From Pseudomonas fluorescens (lineage in GTDB: Bacteria > Pseudomonadota > Gammaproteobacteria > Pseudomonadales > Pseudomonadaceae), in contig NZ_CABVHY010000004.1 in NCBI RefSeq assembly GCF_902497875.1, forward strand, positions 62,001-126,000: a stretch of DNA of 64,000 bases, written 5' to 3'. This document shows, in pieces, positions 19,301 through 28,196 of the stretch. A program made the position numbers and the translations under genes. The notes under the pieces are model-generated. The model had not been told where the DNA came from and did no database searches. It worked only from the letters and a program-made list of their open reading frames with translations. The stretch's first letter is position 1. Every line of letters starts with the position of its first letter.

Positions 19301-19544
19301 GCGGCCTATCCTGATGACCTCGCTCGCCTTCGTCGCCGGCGTCGTGCCGCTGGTATTGGCCAGCGGTGCCGGGGCTGAGATGCGCCAGGCCATGGGCATC
19401 GCGGTGTTCGCAGGCATGCTCGGCGTGACGTTGTTCGGGTTATTCCTGACGCCGGTTTTCTATGTGCTGATGCGCGGCCTGGCGTCCCGCTTCGAGCGCC
19501 ACAGTTCAAGATTCAAGCCTCACATGGAGGAGAGCACGTCATGA
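16368..19544 (+). CDS. RND efflux pump, HAE-1 family (MexF-like)
   Basis: A 1058-residue inner-membrane proton-driven pump of the hydrophobe/amphiphile type. The N-terminus FPRFFIDRPIFAIVLSVLMM is standard. The fourth helix region GLVLSIGIVVDDAIVVVENVER carries the paired Asp residues of the proton relay. The second half includes PPGFVPMQDKYYL and GLAAKNAILIVEFA. Length and motifs match MexF and not the heavy-metal CusA family, which is notable because the operon is preceded by a CueR-like promoter and followed by copper genes. It overlaps both neighbouring genes by four bases. Confidence 0.93.
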   Translation: MTFPRFFIDRPIFAIVLSVLMMIAGIVAFFQLPLSEYPAVTPPTVQVTASYPGANPKVIAETVAAPLEQAITGVEGMLYMSSQSATDGRMILTVTFAQGTNADMAQVQVQNRVSRVLSRLPEEVQRQGVVTQKTSPDILMVVHLLSPDKRYDPLYISNYAYLQVRDELSRIPGISDVLIWGAGEYSMRLWLDPDLIAARGLTAGDVIAAVREQNVQVAAGSVGQAPNSSAAFQVTVNTLGRLTSEEQFGDIIIRTGGGGQVTRLRDVARVEMGADAYALRSLLDGEPAVALQIIQSPGANALDVAQAVRDTMQRLEGNFPAGLTSRIAYDPTVFVRASLESVAITLLEAILLVVIVVVVFLRNWRASLIPLMAVPVSLIGTFAVMHLMGFSLNTLSLFGLVLSIGIVVDDAIVVVENVERHIENGEEPTQAARRAMDEVTGPIIAITSVLAAVFIPTAFLSGLQGEFYRQFALTIAISTILSAVNSLTLSPALAGLLLRPRTAAIVRDPRSLRGRADRLIEALGRPFQRAPQAYGNTVRKVVRRSGLALLVYGGLLGLTFFGFQAVPPGFVPMQDKYYLVGIAQLPNGASLDRTDAVVRQMSKIALAEPGVESVVAFPGLSINGFVNVPNAAVMFVMLDPFKDRTTPALAANAIAGRLQGKFASIPDGFLGVFPPPPVPGLGATGGFKMQVEDRSGVGLEALVRQTRMLMTKATESGQVAGLMTSVDVNAPQFDVAIDRTQVKSQGVHLADVFESLQVYLGSLYVNDFNRFGRTYKVTAQADADHRMQAEAIGRLQVRNAAGDMLPLSSFVSITPSSGPDRVTHYNGYPSADISGGAMAGVSSGQAVGLMERLASEVLPEGMSFEWTDLTYQQKLAGDSALFIFPLCVLLAYLILAAQYNSWLLPLAVMLIVPMCLLSAIIGVWLVGGDNNVFVQIGLIVLVGLAAKNAILIVEFARSREAEGASALEAVIEACRLRLRPILMTSLAFVAGVVPLVLASGAGAEMRQAMGIAVFAGMLGVTLFGLFLTPVFYVLMRGLASRFERHSSRFKPHMEESTS

Positions 19545-21022
19545 GACGTCTTTATCAAACCGTTGTACTGCCCCTCAGTGCATTCATCCTGCTGGCCGGC
19601 TGCGCGGCGGTCGGTCCTGACTACTCACAGCCCTCGCTGCCTGCTTCACGGTTGCCTGGCAGCTTTGGCGCTCCACCGGCGGGTCTCGGTTCGGGCGCCG
19701 TCGAGGTGCAGTGGTGGCGTACCCTCGACGAACCTGCACTGACCACTTTGATCGAGCGGGCGCTGGCGGCCAATCATGACATCGGCATCGCTGCCGTGCG
19801 GCTTGAAGAGGCAAAGGCCATGCTGCGCGAGAGCCGCCAGGGCTTTGTGCCGCGTGGTGGTCCGGCGCTCAGCTATGAGAACCGTCGCGGCAGTAAAGTC
19901 GAGATGCCGCCAGGCCAGCCGCGCCAAAGCGAAACTTATCGTGGCGCGGTCGACGCTTCCTGGGAGATCGATCTCTTTGGCCGCGTGCGGCGATCCGTGG
20001 AGGCGGCGCGGGCGCAAGCGGGCTCCCGCGAAGCGCTGCTGCGCGATGTGCAGGCGGGCGTCGCGGGTGAGGTGGCCGCTACCTGGTTCGAGCTGCGCGG
20101 TCTTGACGCCGAACTCGCGGTGGTCGCCGATATCAGCCAAAGCCAGCGTGAAAGCCTGGGGATGGTCGAGCGTCTGCTGAGCGCCGATTCTGCCACCGAG
20201 TTCGACCGACTCCGCGCCGAGGCATTGTTGCGCAATGTCGAAGCGACGGCGCCGGACCTGGAGCGCCGTCGTGCGGCCTCCAGCAACGCACTGGCGATCC
20301 TTATGGGTGAAACGCCCCAGACGTTCAGACTGCCTGCGGCCATGCCTGAGCGTGAGGTATTGGCCGTTCGAAGCATTGCCGTGGGCGATCCCGTGGGTCT
20401 CCTCTCACGGCGCGCCGATATCGCGGCGGCCGAACGCAATCTCGCGGCGGCGACGGCGCAGATTGGCGTAGAGACGGCGGGTCTGTACCCCGAGGTCCAG
20501 GTGCAAGGTTCAATCGGGCTCGTTGCAGGGAGTCTGGATGCACTGGGTGATGCTGGAATGCAGTCCAGCTTCATCGGCCCGGTCATTCGCTGGAATCTAC
20601 TCGATACCGGGCGCGTGCGAGCGCAGATTGCCGCCAGCGAATCACGCTCCCAGGAGGCGTTGCTTGTCTACGACCAGACCGTGCTGCGGGCATTGCAGGA
20701 AACCGACGATGCCTTCAACGCCCATGGCGCTGCGGGCAGTACGCTAGGGCTGCGCTTGCTTGAGTCCGCGGCAAATCGCGAGGCTGCGCGTCTTGCCCGG
20801 GTTCGGTTTTCCGAAGGCGAGGGCGTTTACCTGGACGTACTCGAAGCTGAACGGTCCGACTTTGCAAGCCGACGTGCGCTGACAGTTGCTCGCACCAACC
20901 AGCGCCTTGCGGTGGTCAGCATCTACAAGGCACTGGGCGGGGGTTGGGAGATGTGTACGCAAGTGGATCAAGACTGCGGTGGGGCCAAGGGCATTGGGAA
21001 CTTACCTATCGCAAAAAAATGA
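19541..21022 (+). CDS. Outer-membrane efflux channel lipoprotein (OprN/NodT family)
   Basis: A 493-residue outer-membrane factor with signal peptide and lipobox LLAGC. It has the family's VGPDYSQP start and paired repeat domains (ANHDIGIAAVRLEEAKAML; RADIAAAERNLAAATAQIGV). It forms the exit duct of the tripartite pump made with the two preceding genes, to which it is translationally coupled. The tail, about 20 residues beyond the last helix, contains two Cys (EMCTQVDQDCGG), which is unusual for the family and might be a metal-interacting tail; that is only a guess. Confidence 0.9.
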   Translation: MRRLYQTVVLPLSAFILLAGCAAVGPDYSQPSLPASRLPGSFGAPPAGLGSGAVEVQWWRTLDEPALTTLIERALAANHDIGIAAVRLEEAKAMLRESRQGFVPRGGPALSYENRRGSKVEMPPGQPRQSETYRGAVDASWEIDLFGRVRRSVEAARAQAGSREALLRDVQAGVAGEVAATWFELRGLDAELAVVADISQSQRESLGMVERLLSADSATEFDRLRAEALLRNVEATAPDLERRRAASSNALAILMGETPQTFRLPAAMPEREVLAVRSIAVGDPVGLLSRRADIAAAERNLAAATAQIGVETAGLYPEVQVQGSIGLVAGSLDALGDAGMQSSFIGPVIRWNLLDTGRVRAQIAASESRSQEALLVYDQTVLRALQETDDAFNAHGAAGSTLGLRLLESAANREAARLARVRFSEGEGVYLDVLEAERSDFASRRALTVARTNQRLAVVSIYKALGGGWEMCTQVDQDCGGAKGIGNLPIAKK

Positions 21023-21033
21023 CCCCTCAAGCC

Positions 21034-21064
21034 TTGACCTTACCCTTATGGGAAGTCGCAGGCT
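21034..21064 (+). promoter_or_regulatory. CueR-type copA promoter
   Basis: TTGACC, a 19-bp spacer and CAGGCT form a MerR-family promoter with the dyad ACCTTAC..GGGAAGTC inside the spacer. It lies between the efflux operon and copA. It agrees with the element at 15112 in TTGACCTT and AAGTCG at equal spacing. CueR with Cu(I) would activate it. Confidence 0.75.
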
Positions 21065-21106
21065 TTCTTCAACAGCAGTATTCAAGGGCGTTTAAGGGGT
21101 AGTTCA

Positions 21107-23665
21107 ATGGCTTTCGTCGCCGTGCAACCAGGTTCCAGTCCATCAGGCTCCCATCCATCCATGCCCTCAGGCAGTCGCCTGAGCCTGCCGGTTGAAGGCA
21201 TGACCTGTGCATCATGCGTCGGTCGGGTCGAGCGTGCGCTCAACGCGGTCCCCGGCATGCAGATGGCTGCGGTCAATCTGGCCACCGAACGGGCCGACAT
21301 CACCTTCACCGGCTTGGCCGATCCGCAGGCGGCTGTCCATGCCATCGAGCGCGCGGGCTACTCGGTGCGGGAAGAGACCACTGAACTGGCGATCGAGGAC
21401 ATGACCTGCGCCTCGTGCGTGGGCCGGGTGGAGAAGGCGCTGGCGCAAGTTCCGGGCGTGCTGCAAGCCACTGTCAACCTGGCAACCGAGCGCGCGCGGG
21501 TGCGACACCTGGCCGGGGCCGTCTCCACGGCCGACCGTGAAGCGGCGGTCAAACAAGCGGGTTACAAAGCCCGCCGCTTGTCCGCCGAAACGGCGGATGC
21601 GGGTGATCAGGACGCCGAGCGCCGTGAGATCGAGGCCCGGGGGCTGCGGCGCTCGTTGGTCATTGCCGCGATTCTTACCTTGCCCGTCTTCATCCTCGAG
21701 ATGGGCTCGCACCTTATTCCCGCCATGCATCATTGGGTGATGGAGGTCCTGGGTCAGCAGACGAACTGGTATGTGCAGTTCGCGTTCACCACCCTTGTCC
21801 TGTTCGGTCCGGGGCTGCGCTTTTTCCACAAGGGCATACCGGCGTTGCTGCGTGGTGCTCCTGACATGAACTCGCTGGTCTCGCTCGGGACGGCGGCGGC
21901 CTACGGCTATTCGGTGGTCGCGACCTTCATCCCCCGAGTGCTGCCCCTGGGCACGGCCAACGTCTATTTCGAAGCCGCCGCAGTCATCGTTACCTTGATC
22001 CTGCTCGGACGGACGCTGGAGGCCCGCGCCAAAGGGCGAACTTCCCAGGCGATCAAGCGGCTGGTCGGGCTTCAGGCCAAGACCGCGCGCGTTCAGCGCA
22101 ACGGCGAAACGATCGAGATACCGCTCGATCAGGTAACGACGGGTGACGTCGTGCTTGTGCGTCCGGGCGAGAAAATTGCGGTCGATGGCGAGGTCGTCGA
22201 GGGCGCCTCTTACGTTGACGAGAGCATGATCAGCGGCGAGCCGGTGCCTGTATCGAAGGGGGTAGGCAGCGAGGTCATCGGCGGCACGATCAACAAGACC
22301 GGCGCTTTCAGCTTCCGCGTCACCAAGATCGGCGCCAATACGGTGCTCGCGCAGATCATCCGCCTGGTCGAAGAAGCGCAAGGCTCCAAGCTGCCGATCC
22401 AGGCGCTGGTGGACAAGGTGACCATGTGGTTCGTTCCGGCGGTGATGGCAGCGGCCACGCTGACCTTCCTGATCTGGCTGATCTTCGGTCCGACCCCGGC
22501 GCTGACCTTTGCGCTGGTTAACGCGGTCGCGGTACTGATTATCGCCTGCCCGTGCGCCATGGGGTTGGCCACGCCGACATCGATCATGGTCGGTACCGGC
22601 CGCGCAGCCGAGCTGGGTGTTCTGTTTCGCAAGGGCGAAGCCTTGCAGGCGCTGCGGGATGTGAGCGTCATCGCACTCGACAAGACCGGTACGCTGACCA
22701 AAGGGCGCCCCGAGCTGACCGACCTGGTTCCCGCCAAGGGCTTCGAATACAACGAAGTTCTGGCGCTTGTGGCGGCGGTCGAAACTCGCTCCGAGCACCC
22801 GATTGCCGAAGCGATTGTCCTGGCGGCAAAGCAGCGCAACATCACACTTGCACCCATAGAGAGCTTCGACGCAACACCGGGCTTTGGCGTGTCGGCCAAG
22901 GTCGCCGGTCGGACCGTCGCCGTCGGCGCGGACCGGTTCATGACCCAACTCGGCCTGGATGTGACGAGTTTCCTGGCGACCGCCCAGCGTCTCGGCGAAC
23001 AGGGCAAGAGCCCGCTCTATGCCGCAATCGACGGCCGCTTGGCGGCGGTGATCGCGGTCGCCGATCCGATCAAGGAGTCGACTCCTGAGGCGATCAGGGC
23101 GTTGCACGCACTCGGACTCAAGGTCGCGATGATTACCGGCGACAATGCGGCTACGGCGGCGGCGATTGCCAAGCAACTGGGGATCGATGAAGTCGCGGCC
23201 GAGGTCTTGCCCGACGGCAAGGTCGCGGCGCTGAAGAAGTTCCGGGTCAATGGTGCGCGGGTCGCCTTCGTGGGTGATGGCATTAACGACGCGCCGGCCT
23301 TGGCCGAAGCGGATGTTGGGCTCGCCATCGGCACGGGAACCGATGTGGCGATCGAGGCCGCTGACGTGGTGCTGATGTCGGGCGACCTGCGTGGCGTGCC
23401 GAATGCGATCGCGCTCAGCAAGGCGACGATCCGCAACATCAAGCAGAACCTGTTTTGGGCCTTTGCCTACAACGCCTTGCTGATCCCGGTGGCTGCGGGC
23501 GTGCTCTACCCGCTGAACGGCACGTTGCTTTCGCCAATCTTCGCCGCCGCCGCGATGGCGCTTTCCAGTGTCTTTGTGCTCGGCAACGCGCTGCGGCTCA
23601 AGCGCTTCCAAGCCCCCATGGGTGTCGAAAGCCGCACCGAGACGCAGGGGAGCGGGGCAGCATAA
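21107..23665 (+). CDS. copA: Copper-exporting P1B-type ATPase CopA
   Basis: An 852-residue P-type ATPase that pumps Cu(I) from cytoplasm to periplasm. Two N-terminal heavy-metal domains each carry MTCASC (about residues 30 and 101). The CPC metal site is in [13 protein letters not shown], the phosphorylated Asp in DKTGTLTKG, the actuator TGE region is MISGEPVPV, the HP dipeptide is in SEHPIAEA, and the hinge is [11 protein letters not shown] CueR-type promoter precedes it. cueR follows 93 bases after its stop, and the RND operon lies just upstream on the same strand. Confidence 0.96.
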   Translation: MAFVAVQPGSSPSGSHPSMPSGSRLSLPVEGMTCASCVGRVERALNAVPGMQMAAVNLATERADITFTGLADPQAAVHAIERAGYSVREETTELAIEDMTCASCVGRVEKALAQVPGVLQATVNLATERARVRHLAGAVSTADREAAVKQAGYKARRLSAETADAGDQDAERREIEARGLRRSLVIAAILTLPVFILEMGSHLIPAMHHWVMEVLGQQTNWYVQFAFTTLVLFGPGLRFFHKGIPALLRGAPDMNSLVSLGTAAAYGYSVVATFIPRVLPLGTANVYFEAAAVIVTLILLGRTLEARAKGRTSQAIKRLVGLQAKTARVQRNGETIEIPLDQVTTGDVVLVRPGEKIAVDGEVVEGASYVDESMISGEPVPVSKGVGSEVIGGTINKTGAFSFRVTKIGANTVLAQIIRLVEEAQGSKLPIQALVDKVTMWFVPAVMAAATLTFLIWLIFGPTPALTFALVNAVAVLIIACPCAMGLATPTSIMVGTGRAAELGVLFRKGEALQALRDVSVIALDKTGTLTKGRPELTDLVPAKGFEYNEVLALVAAVETRSEHPIAEAIVLAAKQRNITLAPIESFDATPGFGVSAKVAGRTVAVGADRFMTQLGLDVTSFLATAQRLGEQGKSPLYAAIDGRLAAVIAVADPIKESTPEAIRALHALGLKVAMITGDNAATAAAIAKQLGIDEVAAEVLPDGKVAALKKFRVNGARVAFVGDGINDAPALAEADVGLAIGTGTDVAIEAADVVLMSGDLRGVPNAIALSKATIRNIKQNLFWAFAYNALLIPVAAGVLYPLNGTLLSPIFAAAAMALSSVFVLGNALRLKRFQAPMGVESRTETQGSGAA

Positions 23666-23758
23666 CAACGAGCATTGATCCCGGGTGAGGCCCCGTTTGT
23701 GCGAGCAGCATGCCGGGCCGCTCCCTGTGCGTCTGATGAGCCCACCAAGGAGGAGAGA

Positions 23759-24262
23759 ATGATGAATATCGGTCAAGTGGCCAAGTTCTCTGGCGTTTCG
23801 GCGAAGATGATTCGCTACTACGAGCAGATTGGCTTGATCCCCAAAGCGATCCGTTCAGATGCCGGCTACCGGAATTACAGTCCGCTGGACGCCGACAGCC
23901 TTCGCTTTATCCGTCGCGCCCGTGACCTGGGCTTTTCTGTCGAGCAGATCTCGGAACTCCTGGTTTTGTGGGGCGCCCCTGACCGTGCCTGCGCCGACGT
24001 CAAGGCGATGGCGCTCTCCCATATCGCCGGATTGAAAGCGAAGATCGCCGAGCTGCAAGCGATGGCGCAAACCCTTGAGCCCCTGGCCGATCACTGCAAC
24101 GGCAATGACCGCCCGGATTGCCCGATCATTGCGGGTTTGGCTGAGCGCACCGCTGTAGCCGCGGCGCAACAGCATTCACGGGATTCACATAGGACGCCGC
24201 GGTTTGGGGTCTACATGCCAGCCTCGTCACGCATGCGCGCTACCACGGTGACTCATTCGTGA
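23759..24262 (+). CDS. cueR: MerR-family copper-responsive regulator CueR
   Basis: A 167-residue MerR regulator that activates copper-export promoters when it binds Cu(I). The N-terminal helix-turn-helix reads NIGQVAKFSGVSAKMIRYYE. A long dimer helix follows, then the metal loop with two Cys eight residues apart in DHCNGNDRPDCPII, the CueR signature. AAGGAGGAG upstream supports ATG 23759 (or 23762). About 30 residues extend beyond the usual C-terminus (from SRDSHRTP on), possibly a read-on into formerly non-coding DNA. Likely targets are the elements at 21034 and 15112. Confidence 0.93.
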   Translation: MMNIGQVAKFSGVSAKMIRYYEQIGLIPKAIRSDAGYRNYSPLDADSLRFIRRARDLGFSVEQISELLVLWGAPDRACADVKAMALSHIAGLKAKIAELQAMAQTLEPLADHCNGNDRPDCPIIAGLAERTAVAAAQQHSRDSHRTPRFGVYMPASSRMRATTVTHS

Positions 24263-24597
24263 GCATGTGGAGCACACATCCCACCCTTGAAGTCGAAGTA
24301 AAAAAATCGTTGAAAAGCGTTGGCAAGCAACGTCCCGAAGCGACGCAAGCGGCCTCACCCGATCATGCGCAACAAGGTTGATTTATCCGGGCGCACCGAT
24401 CGGAAAAAACGCTATCGTGAGCAATGCCAACCCGACGTAAAAGCGGGGGAGTGGCGAGGAGTTTCAATTTCAGGGATATCAGCCATAAATGACCGATCTA
24501 ATTGAAGCGATAACTGTCCCATCATGCTGTGTGATCCCCAGGGCCTAAAGCTAATCTCGCAAGCAGTTCTGCAGGCAAAAGCGGCTGAGGGTTCGGG
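24263..24597. other. Intergenic junction between copper cassette and integrase
   Basis: No supported gene. This stretch marks the change from ordered, GC-rich operons to accessory DNA and would be the place to look for an attachment site of the recombinase to the right. No tRNA end or direct repeat was recognised. Confidence 0.4.
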
Positions 24598-25545
24598 CTA
24601 CAAGCTCTCTACCTGTGGTGTCGGGACTCGAACGGCGAGTCCCGCGAACGACGCGCCAGCATCGACATACCGCAGGGCCGACTTCACGTCTTTCCAACCG
24701 ACGTAACTCATAAGAGATTTGATGTCCCAGCCATTGGATGAGGCCCAGGTTGCAAACCCTCGACGCATTGAGTGGCTGCTGTACAGGTCTGCCGGGACAC
24801 CTGCCTGCTTGAAAATACGGCGAAGCATCGGGATCAGGCTGTTGGCGTTGATGCCGCCGTCGGCAAGATTGCCCCAGCGATCCACCTTCCTGAACACTGG
24901 CCCACGCGCAATGCCAGCCACGGTGATCCAGTTGATGTAAGCCTGCACGGGACACAGCTTCCTGAGGGCAGGGGTATGGAACGTCGCGCCCAGGTGTTGT
25001 CGATCACCTTTGGTGTGAGGCAGATAGAAGGTGATGCCGGCACCGGCTTGTGCCTGGGTGTGCTCGACCTGCAGGCGTGCCAACTCGTCACCGCGAAATC
25101 CTCTCCAGAACCCGATCAGTACCAAGGCGATGTCGCGTCGATGCTTCATCACACTTCTGAAGTCGCCACGCTCGGCCGCAAGAGCCGCTTCGCGCTCGAG
25201 CCAGCCGACGGCTTGTTCGAGGTGAAGTAAAAGAAGAGGGGCTGCCTGCTTCTCCTGGGCCGGATGCAAGGTGCGGATGCCCTTGATCATTTGCCGAACG
25301 TTGGGCGTCTTGGTGGGATCAGGGAATCCCTGAGTGATATGCCACTGGGCCAGGGCGGCCAAGCGCAGCTTCAGCGTGCTGATGGTGTGCTTGTCTGCGT
25401 ATTCGGCCAGGTAACGCACGATGCTGTCGCCGGTCGCCGGGAGAAACCCGCCCCAGGTCACTTCGAAGTGTTCCACCGCCGCGCGGTAGCTGCGCCGGGT
25501 GTTTTCCCGGGTACCCGCCTGCAGGTAGCGATCCGCCTTGTTCAT
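24598..25545 (-). CDS. Tyrosine recombinase / integrase
   Basis: A 315-residue site-specific recombinase. An N-terminal SAM-like DNA-binding domain (NTRRSYRAAVEHFEVTW) precedes the catalytic domain. The catalytic Arg is in FWRGFRGDEL, the HxxR box in SSHSMRRGFATWAS, and the Tyr nucleophile probably in ALRYVDAG. It would cut and rejoin DNA at an element end. It is divergent from the KfrA-like gene at 25727. A broken partial copy lies at 27078-27238, so the recombinase fragments bracket the KfrA-like gene. Native target unknown. Confidence 0.9.
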   Translation of the reverse strand: MNKADRYLQAGTRENTRRSYRAAVEHFEVTWGGFLPATGDSIVRYLAEYADKHTISTLKLRLAALAQWHITQGFPDPTKTPNVRQMIKGIRTLHPAQEKQAAPLLLLHLEQAVGWLEREAALAAERGDFRSVMKHRRDIALVLIGFWRGFRGDELARLQVEHTQAQAGAGITFYLPHTKGDRQHLGATFHTPALRKLCPVQAYINWITVAGIARGPVFRKVDRWGNLADGGINANSLIPMLRRIFKQAGVPADLYSSHSMRRGFATWASSNGWDIKSLMSYVGWKDVKSALRYVDAGASFAGLAVRVPTPQVESL

Positions 25546-25675
25546 CTCGACCCTTCCACGCCAAACGTACCTTTTCCAGCGACGGAAAAGACGTAAACCA
25601 ACTCTATGATGCGATAACGCTCAATTATTTTACCAGATGATTGATGCTTTTGAGGTCTTTACTTCATTATAAAAT

Positions 25676-25708
25676 AGTACGTAAATACATGGTATGTAAA
25701 ACAGTACG
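25676..25708 (+). promoter_or_regulatory. Repeats in the kfrA-like promoter
   Basis: Two AGTACG direct repeats (25676 and 25703) flank TACAT-GGT-ATGTA (25686-25698), just upstream of the KfrA-like start. The arrangement suggests an autoregulatory site, as described for KfrA of IncP plasmids; binding here is inferred. Confidence 0.4.
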
Positions 25709-25726
25709 AAATCGTAGGAGCAAAAA

Positions 25727-26695
25727 ATGGCCCGTGGCGGCGTAAACAAGGCAATTGTGCAGAAAGCGCGTGAAGCGCTGCTGGCTCGTGGGGAGAATCC
25801 GAGCATCGATGCCGTGCGCGTAGCGCTTGGGAATACCGGCTCAAAAACCACGATTCATCGTTATTTGAAGGAACTGGACGAGGTCGATAAACGCCGTGGA
25901 GCGCCCCAGCTGGGGCTCAGTGACGAACTGGGTGAGCTGGTAGTGCGCCTGGCGCAGCGCTTAAAAGAGGAGAGTGAGGAGCAGATTGAGCAGGCGCTCG
26001 CCGCTGCGGACGCCGATAAAGTCGAATTGAACGAGCAGCTGAAAACCAGTCAGACCACCCTTGGCCAGCTGCAGCAACAGTTCGCTATCCAGCGTAGCGC
26101 GTTGGAAACGGAGTCGAGCGAATTGCAGACCTGCCGTACGACCTTACAGGTCGAACAGACCCGCAATGCGCGACTCAGTCAGTCCAATCTGGACCTTGAA
26201 GTGCGGCTGAAGGAAAAAGACGAACAGATTGACTCGCTGGAAGAGAAGCACCTGCATGCGCGAGATGCGCTGGAGCACTATCGCAGTGCGATCAAGGAAC
26301 AACGTGAGCAGGAACAGCGCCGGCATGAGGGGCAGCTGCAACACGTCCAGATGGAACTGCGTCACCTGCAACAGACGCTAATCATCAAGCAAGATGAATT
26401 GACTCAGTTGAACCGGGACAACGAACGCCTCCTGACGGAGGCCAGGCAGCAGCAGAAAACGTATTTGGACCTGGAAGCAGCCAAGGAACGCCAAGCCGGT
26501 CAAATAAACTCGCTCAAAACGCTGGTGGCGCAAGGCGAGGGCGGCAAACAGGTGTTGCTGGAGCAGGTCAGCAGTTTGCAGCGCGACGTCAACGAACTTA
26601 CAGAGGCTCTAGAGAAGAGGGCGCGAGAGATAACGGAACTGGCAGAAGCACTAGATGCTGTTCGCAAATCCATCACGAAGGAAGTTGATGGCTAA
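25727..26695 (+). CDS. KfrA-like DNA-binding coiled-coil protein
   Basis: A 322-residue protein with an N-terminal helical DNA-binding domain (GVNKAIVQKAREALLARGENPSIDAV and TGSKTTIHRYLKEL). It is followed by about 240 residues of almost continuous coiled coil rich in Gln, Glu, Arg and Leu. This is the architecture of plasmid KfrA proteins, which bind their own promoter and form filaments aiding plasmid maintenance. Chromosomal copies often accompany integrases on mobile elements. GTAGGAG precedes the ATG. The gene is intact. Confidence 0.85.
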   Translation: MARGGVNKAIVQKAREALLARGENPSIDAVRVALGNTGSKTTIHRYLKELDEVDKRRGAPQLGLSDELGELVVRLAQRLKEESEEQIEQALAAADADKVELNEQLKTSQTTLGQLQQQFAIQRSALETESSELQTCRTTLQVEQTRNARLSQSNLDLEVRLKEKDEQIDSLEEKHLHARDALEHYRSAIKEQREQEQRRHEGQLQHVQMELRHLQQTLIIKQDELTQLNRDNERLLTEARQQQKTYLDLEAAKERQAGQINSLKTLVAQGEGGKQVLLEQVSSLQRDVNELTEALEKRAREITELAEALDAVRKSITKEVDG

Positions 26696-27077
26696 GGCTG
26701 GAATAGGTTGAGTTTCCTGAGGCGCTCACGCAATTGCTGCCGTATCTAACGCATCTGCATGCCCTTGAAATGTCATTGGGTGTCTCTATGTCGCCCTGGG
26801 ACAAAGCGCAACGTTCAGGATCAATCGACGGACGTCCGACCGGGCTAGAGAAATCGGCGAGGTAATGGCGCAGGTCGCTCAGATCGAGACACTGATCATT
26901 GGGACCTTTCTAGTCATATGAGGAATTAGCTACAAATCCTTGACCCTTCTTGAAAAGAAACTGCGGGGGCAGGGTGGTCGCGACATCCCCCATATTGAAA
27001 GCGTAAAACTGACTTTTTTGCAAAGCTGCTGCTACGTTTTCGACGACGTCGGCCACGCTTGTCCAAGCTACGGAGAC

Positions 27078-27238
27078 CTACCGCTTGTTCGAGGTGCAGG
27101 AGAAGGAGGGGGGCGGCCTGTTTCTCTTGGGCCGGATGCAAGGGAAAGCCCTGAGTGATGTGCCTCTGAGCCAGTGCGGCCAGGTGCTGCTTGAGGGTGC
27201 TGATGGTGTGTTTGTCGCGTACTCGGCGAGGTGGGCGC
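27078..27238 (-). pseudogene. Remnant of a second integrase copy
   Basis: Two blocks match the integrase gene at 25211-25270 and about 25323-25405 at the DNA level (HPAQEKQAAPLLLLHLEQAVG and the TLKQHLAALAQ-like region), but the DNA between them is missing and frames are broken. It marks a former duplicate or the other end of an element that carried the KfrA-like gene. The 230 bases between kfrA and this remnant show nothing recognisable. Confidence 0.7.
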
Positions 27239-27242
27239 GGTA

Positions 27243-28148
27243 CTAAGGTAGCGCATAGGCCTTGAACAGCTTCTTGACCGTATCGCTGGCGCCTCCAAGG
27301 TATTTGTCGTAGGCCTGCTCGATTTCACCCGAGTGGTACATATCACTCAACGTGGTATCGACCAGCAAGCGGAAGTCCTCATCGCCGCGCTCCACCGCCA
27401 TCGAGACCGGTGCATATTCGTAGTTACGGTCCAGCAGCATCAGCTTGGCATCGGCATAGTCCTTGGCAAGGTAACTCTTGAGTAGCATGCGTTCGGAGAA
27501 AAAGGCATCGGCCTTGCCCTCGGCAACCAGCTTGAGGCCTGCGGCGGTGTTCTCGACAGTGACCAGCGTGGCGACAACGCCGAGCAAGCGCATTTGTTCA
27601 CGAATCCACTGCTCGGTGACGGCGCCAGCTGTGGCGGCGTAGGTCTGATTGGACAGGCCACGGTTGACGGTCGCGCGCCAGGTCGGGCCTTCATTCGCTA
27701 CCTTGCCATTGAGTACATTGAGCAGCGCCTCGGGTGCGTTCTTGCGCACCACCGCCGAGAGGCCGGCGGTGTAGATCGGTATCGAGAAACTGACAGTTTT
27801 GCGTCGTTCCAGTGTCGCCGGGGTAGGCGAGCAGAGGATGTCGACCTTGCCTGAGCTGACGGCGCTGATCTGATCGGCGACCTTGACCGGCTGATAGTGC
27901 AGCTGCAACGTGGGCAGGCCCCACTCGGCTTTGACCTTATCGGCGACTTTCAGGCACAGGTCGATGGCATAGCCGCTGGCCTTGTCGCCCTCCTGGGTGC
28001 TGAAGGGTGCGAAGTCCGGCAGGTAGCCCAGGGTAAGGGTGTTACTGGCTCGCACGCGTTCAAGGGTATTGGCATTGGCTATCAGCGGCATCAGCGCAAG
28101 CAGGCCGGCGAGTAGCAGGCTTGCGGGTTTGGTCAGTTGTACGTTCAT
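27243..28148 (-). CDS. Periplasmic amino-acid-binding protein (GltI/HisJ-like), orphan
   Basis: A 301-residue type II periplasmic binding protein with signal peptide (starting MNVQLTKPASLLLAGLLALM, cleavage after NANA or nearby) and the family core TLTLGYLPDFAPFS...GYAIDLCLKVADKV, GKVDILCSPTPATLERRK. Such receptors normally feed an ABC permease, but none is present. It lies 48 bases downstream of a PotE-like antiporter on the same strand. The upstream ATG at 28193 is less likely because MNVQL begins the signal peptide. The gene ends directly against the integrase remnant, so permease genes may have been lost. Confidence 0.85.
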   Translation of the reverse strand: MNVQLTKPASLLLAGLLALMPLIANANTLERVRASNTLTLGYLPDFAPFSTQEGDKASGYAIDLCLKVADKVKAEWGLPTLQLHYQPVKVADQISAVSSGKVDILCSPTPATLERRKTVSFSIPIYTAGLSAVVRKNAPEALLNVLNGKVANEGPTWRATVNRGLSNQTYAATAGAVTEQWIREQMRLLGVVATLVTVENTAAGLKLVAEGKADAFFSERMLLKSYLAKDYADAKLMLLDRNYEYAPVSMAVERGDEDFRLLVDTTLSDMYHSGEIEQAYDKYLGGASDTVKKLFKAYALP

Positions 28149-28196
28149 ATCCTGGTTCCCCGTATTCAGATGTCTGTGCGGTCCTGAAGACAACGC

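Noticed and set aside
15202..21022. Heavy-metal (CusCBA-type) RND system
   Set aside because: Despite the CueR-like promoter, the pump's length and motifs match the HAE-1/MexF group, and the metal-relay Met residues typical of CusA were not recognised.
21212..23776. Very long minus-strand frame (854 codons) opposite copA
   Set aside because: It is the antisense shadow of a high-GC gene with all CopA motifs on the plus strand; the antisense product has no family features.
24263..24597. tRNA gene or attachment site beside the integrase
   Set aside because: No cloverleaf or tRNA 3' end with CCA-like context was seen by eye, so no att site is reported.
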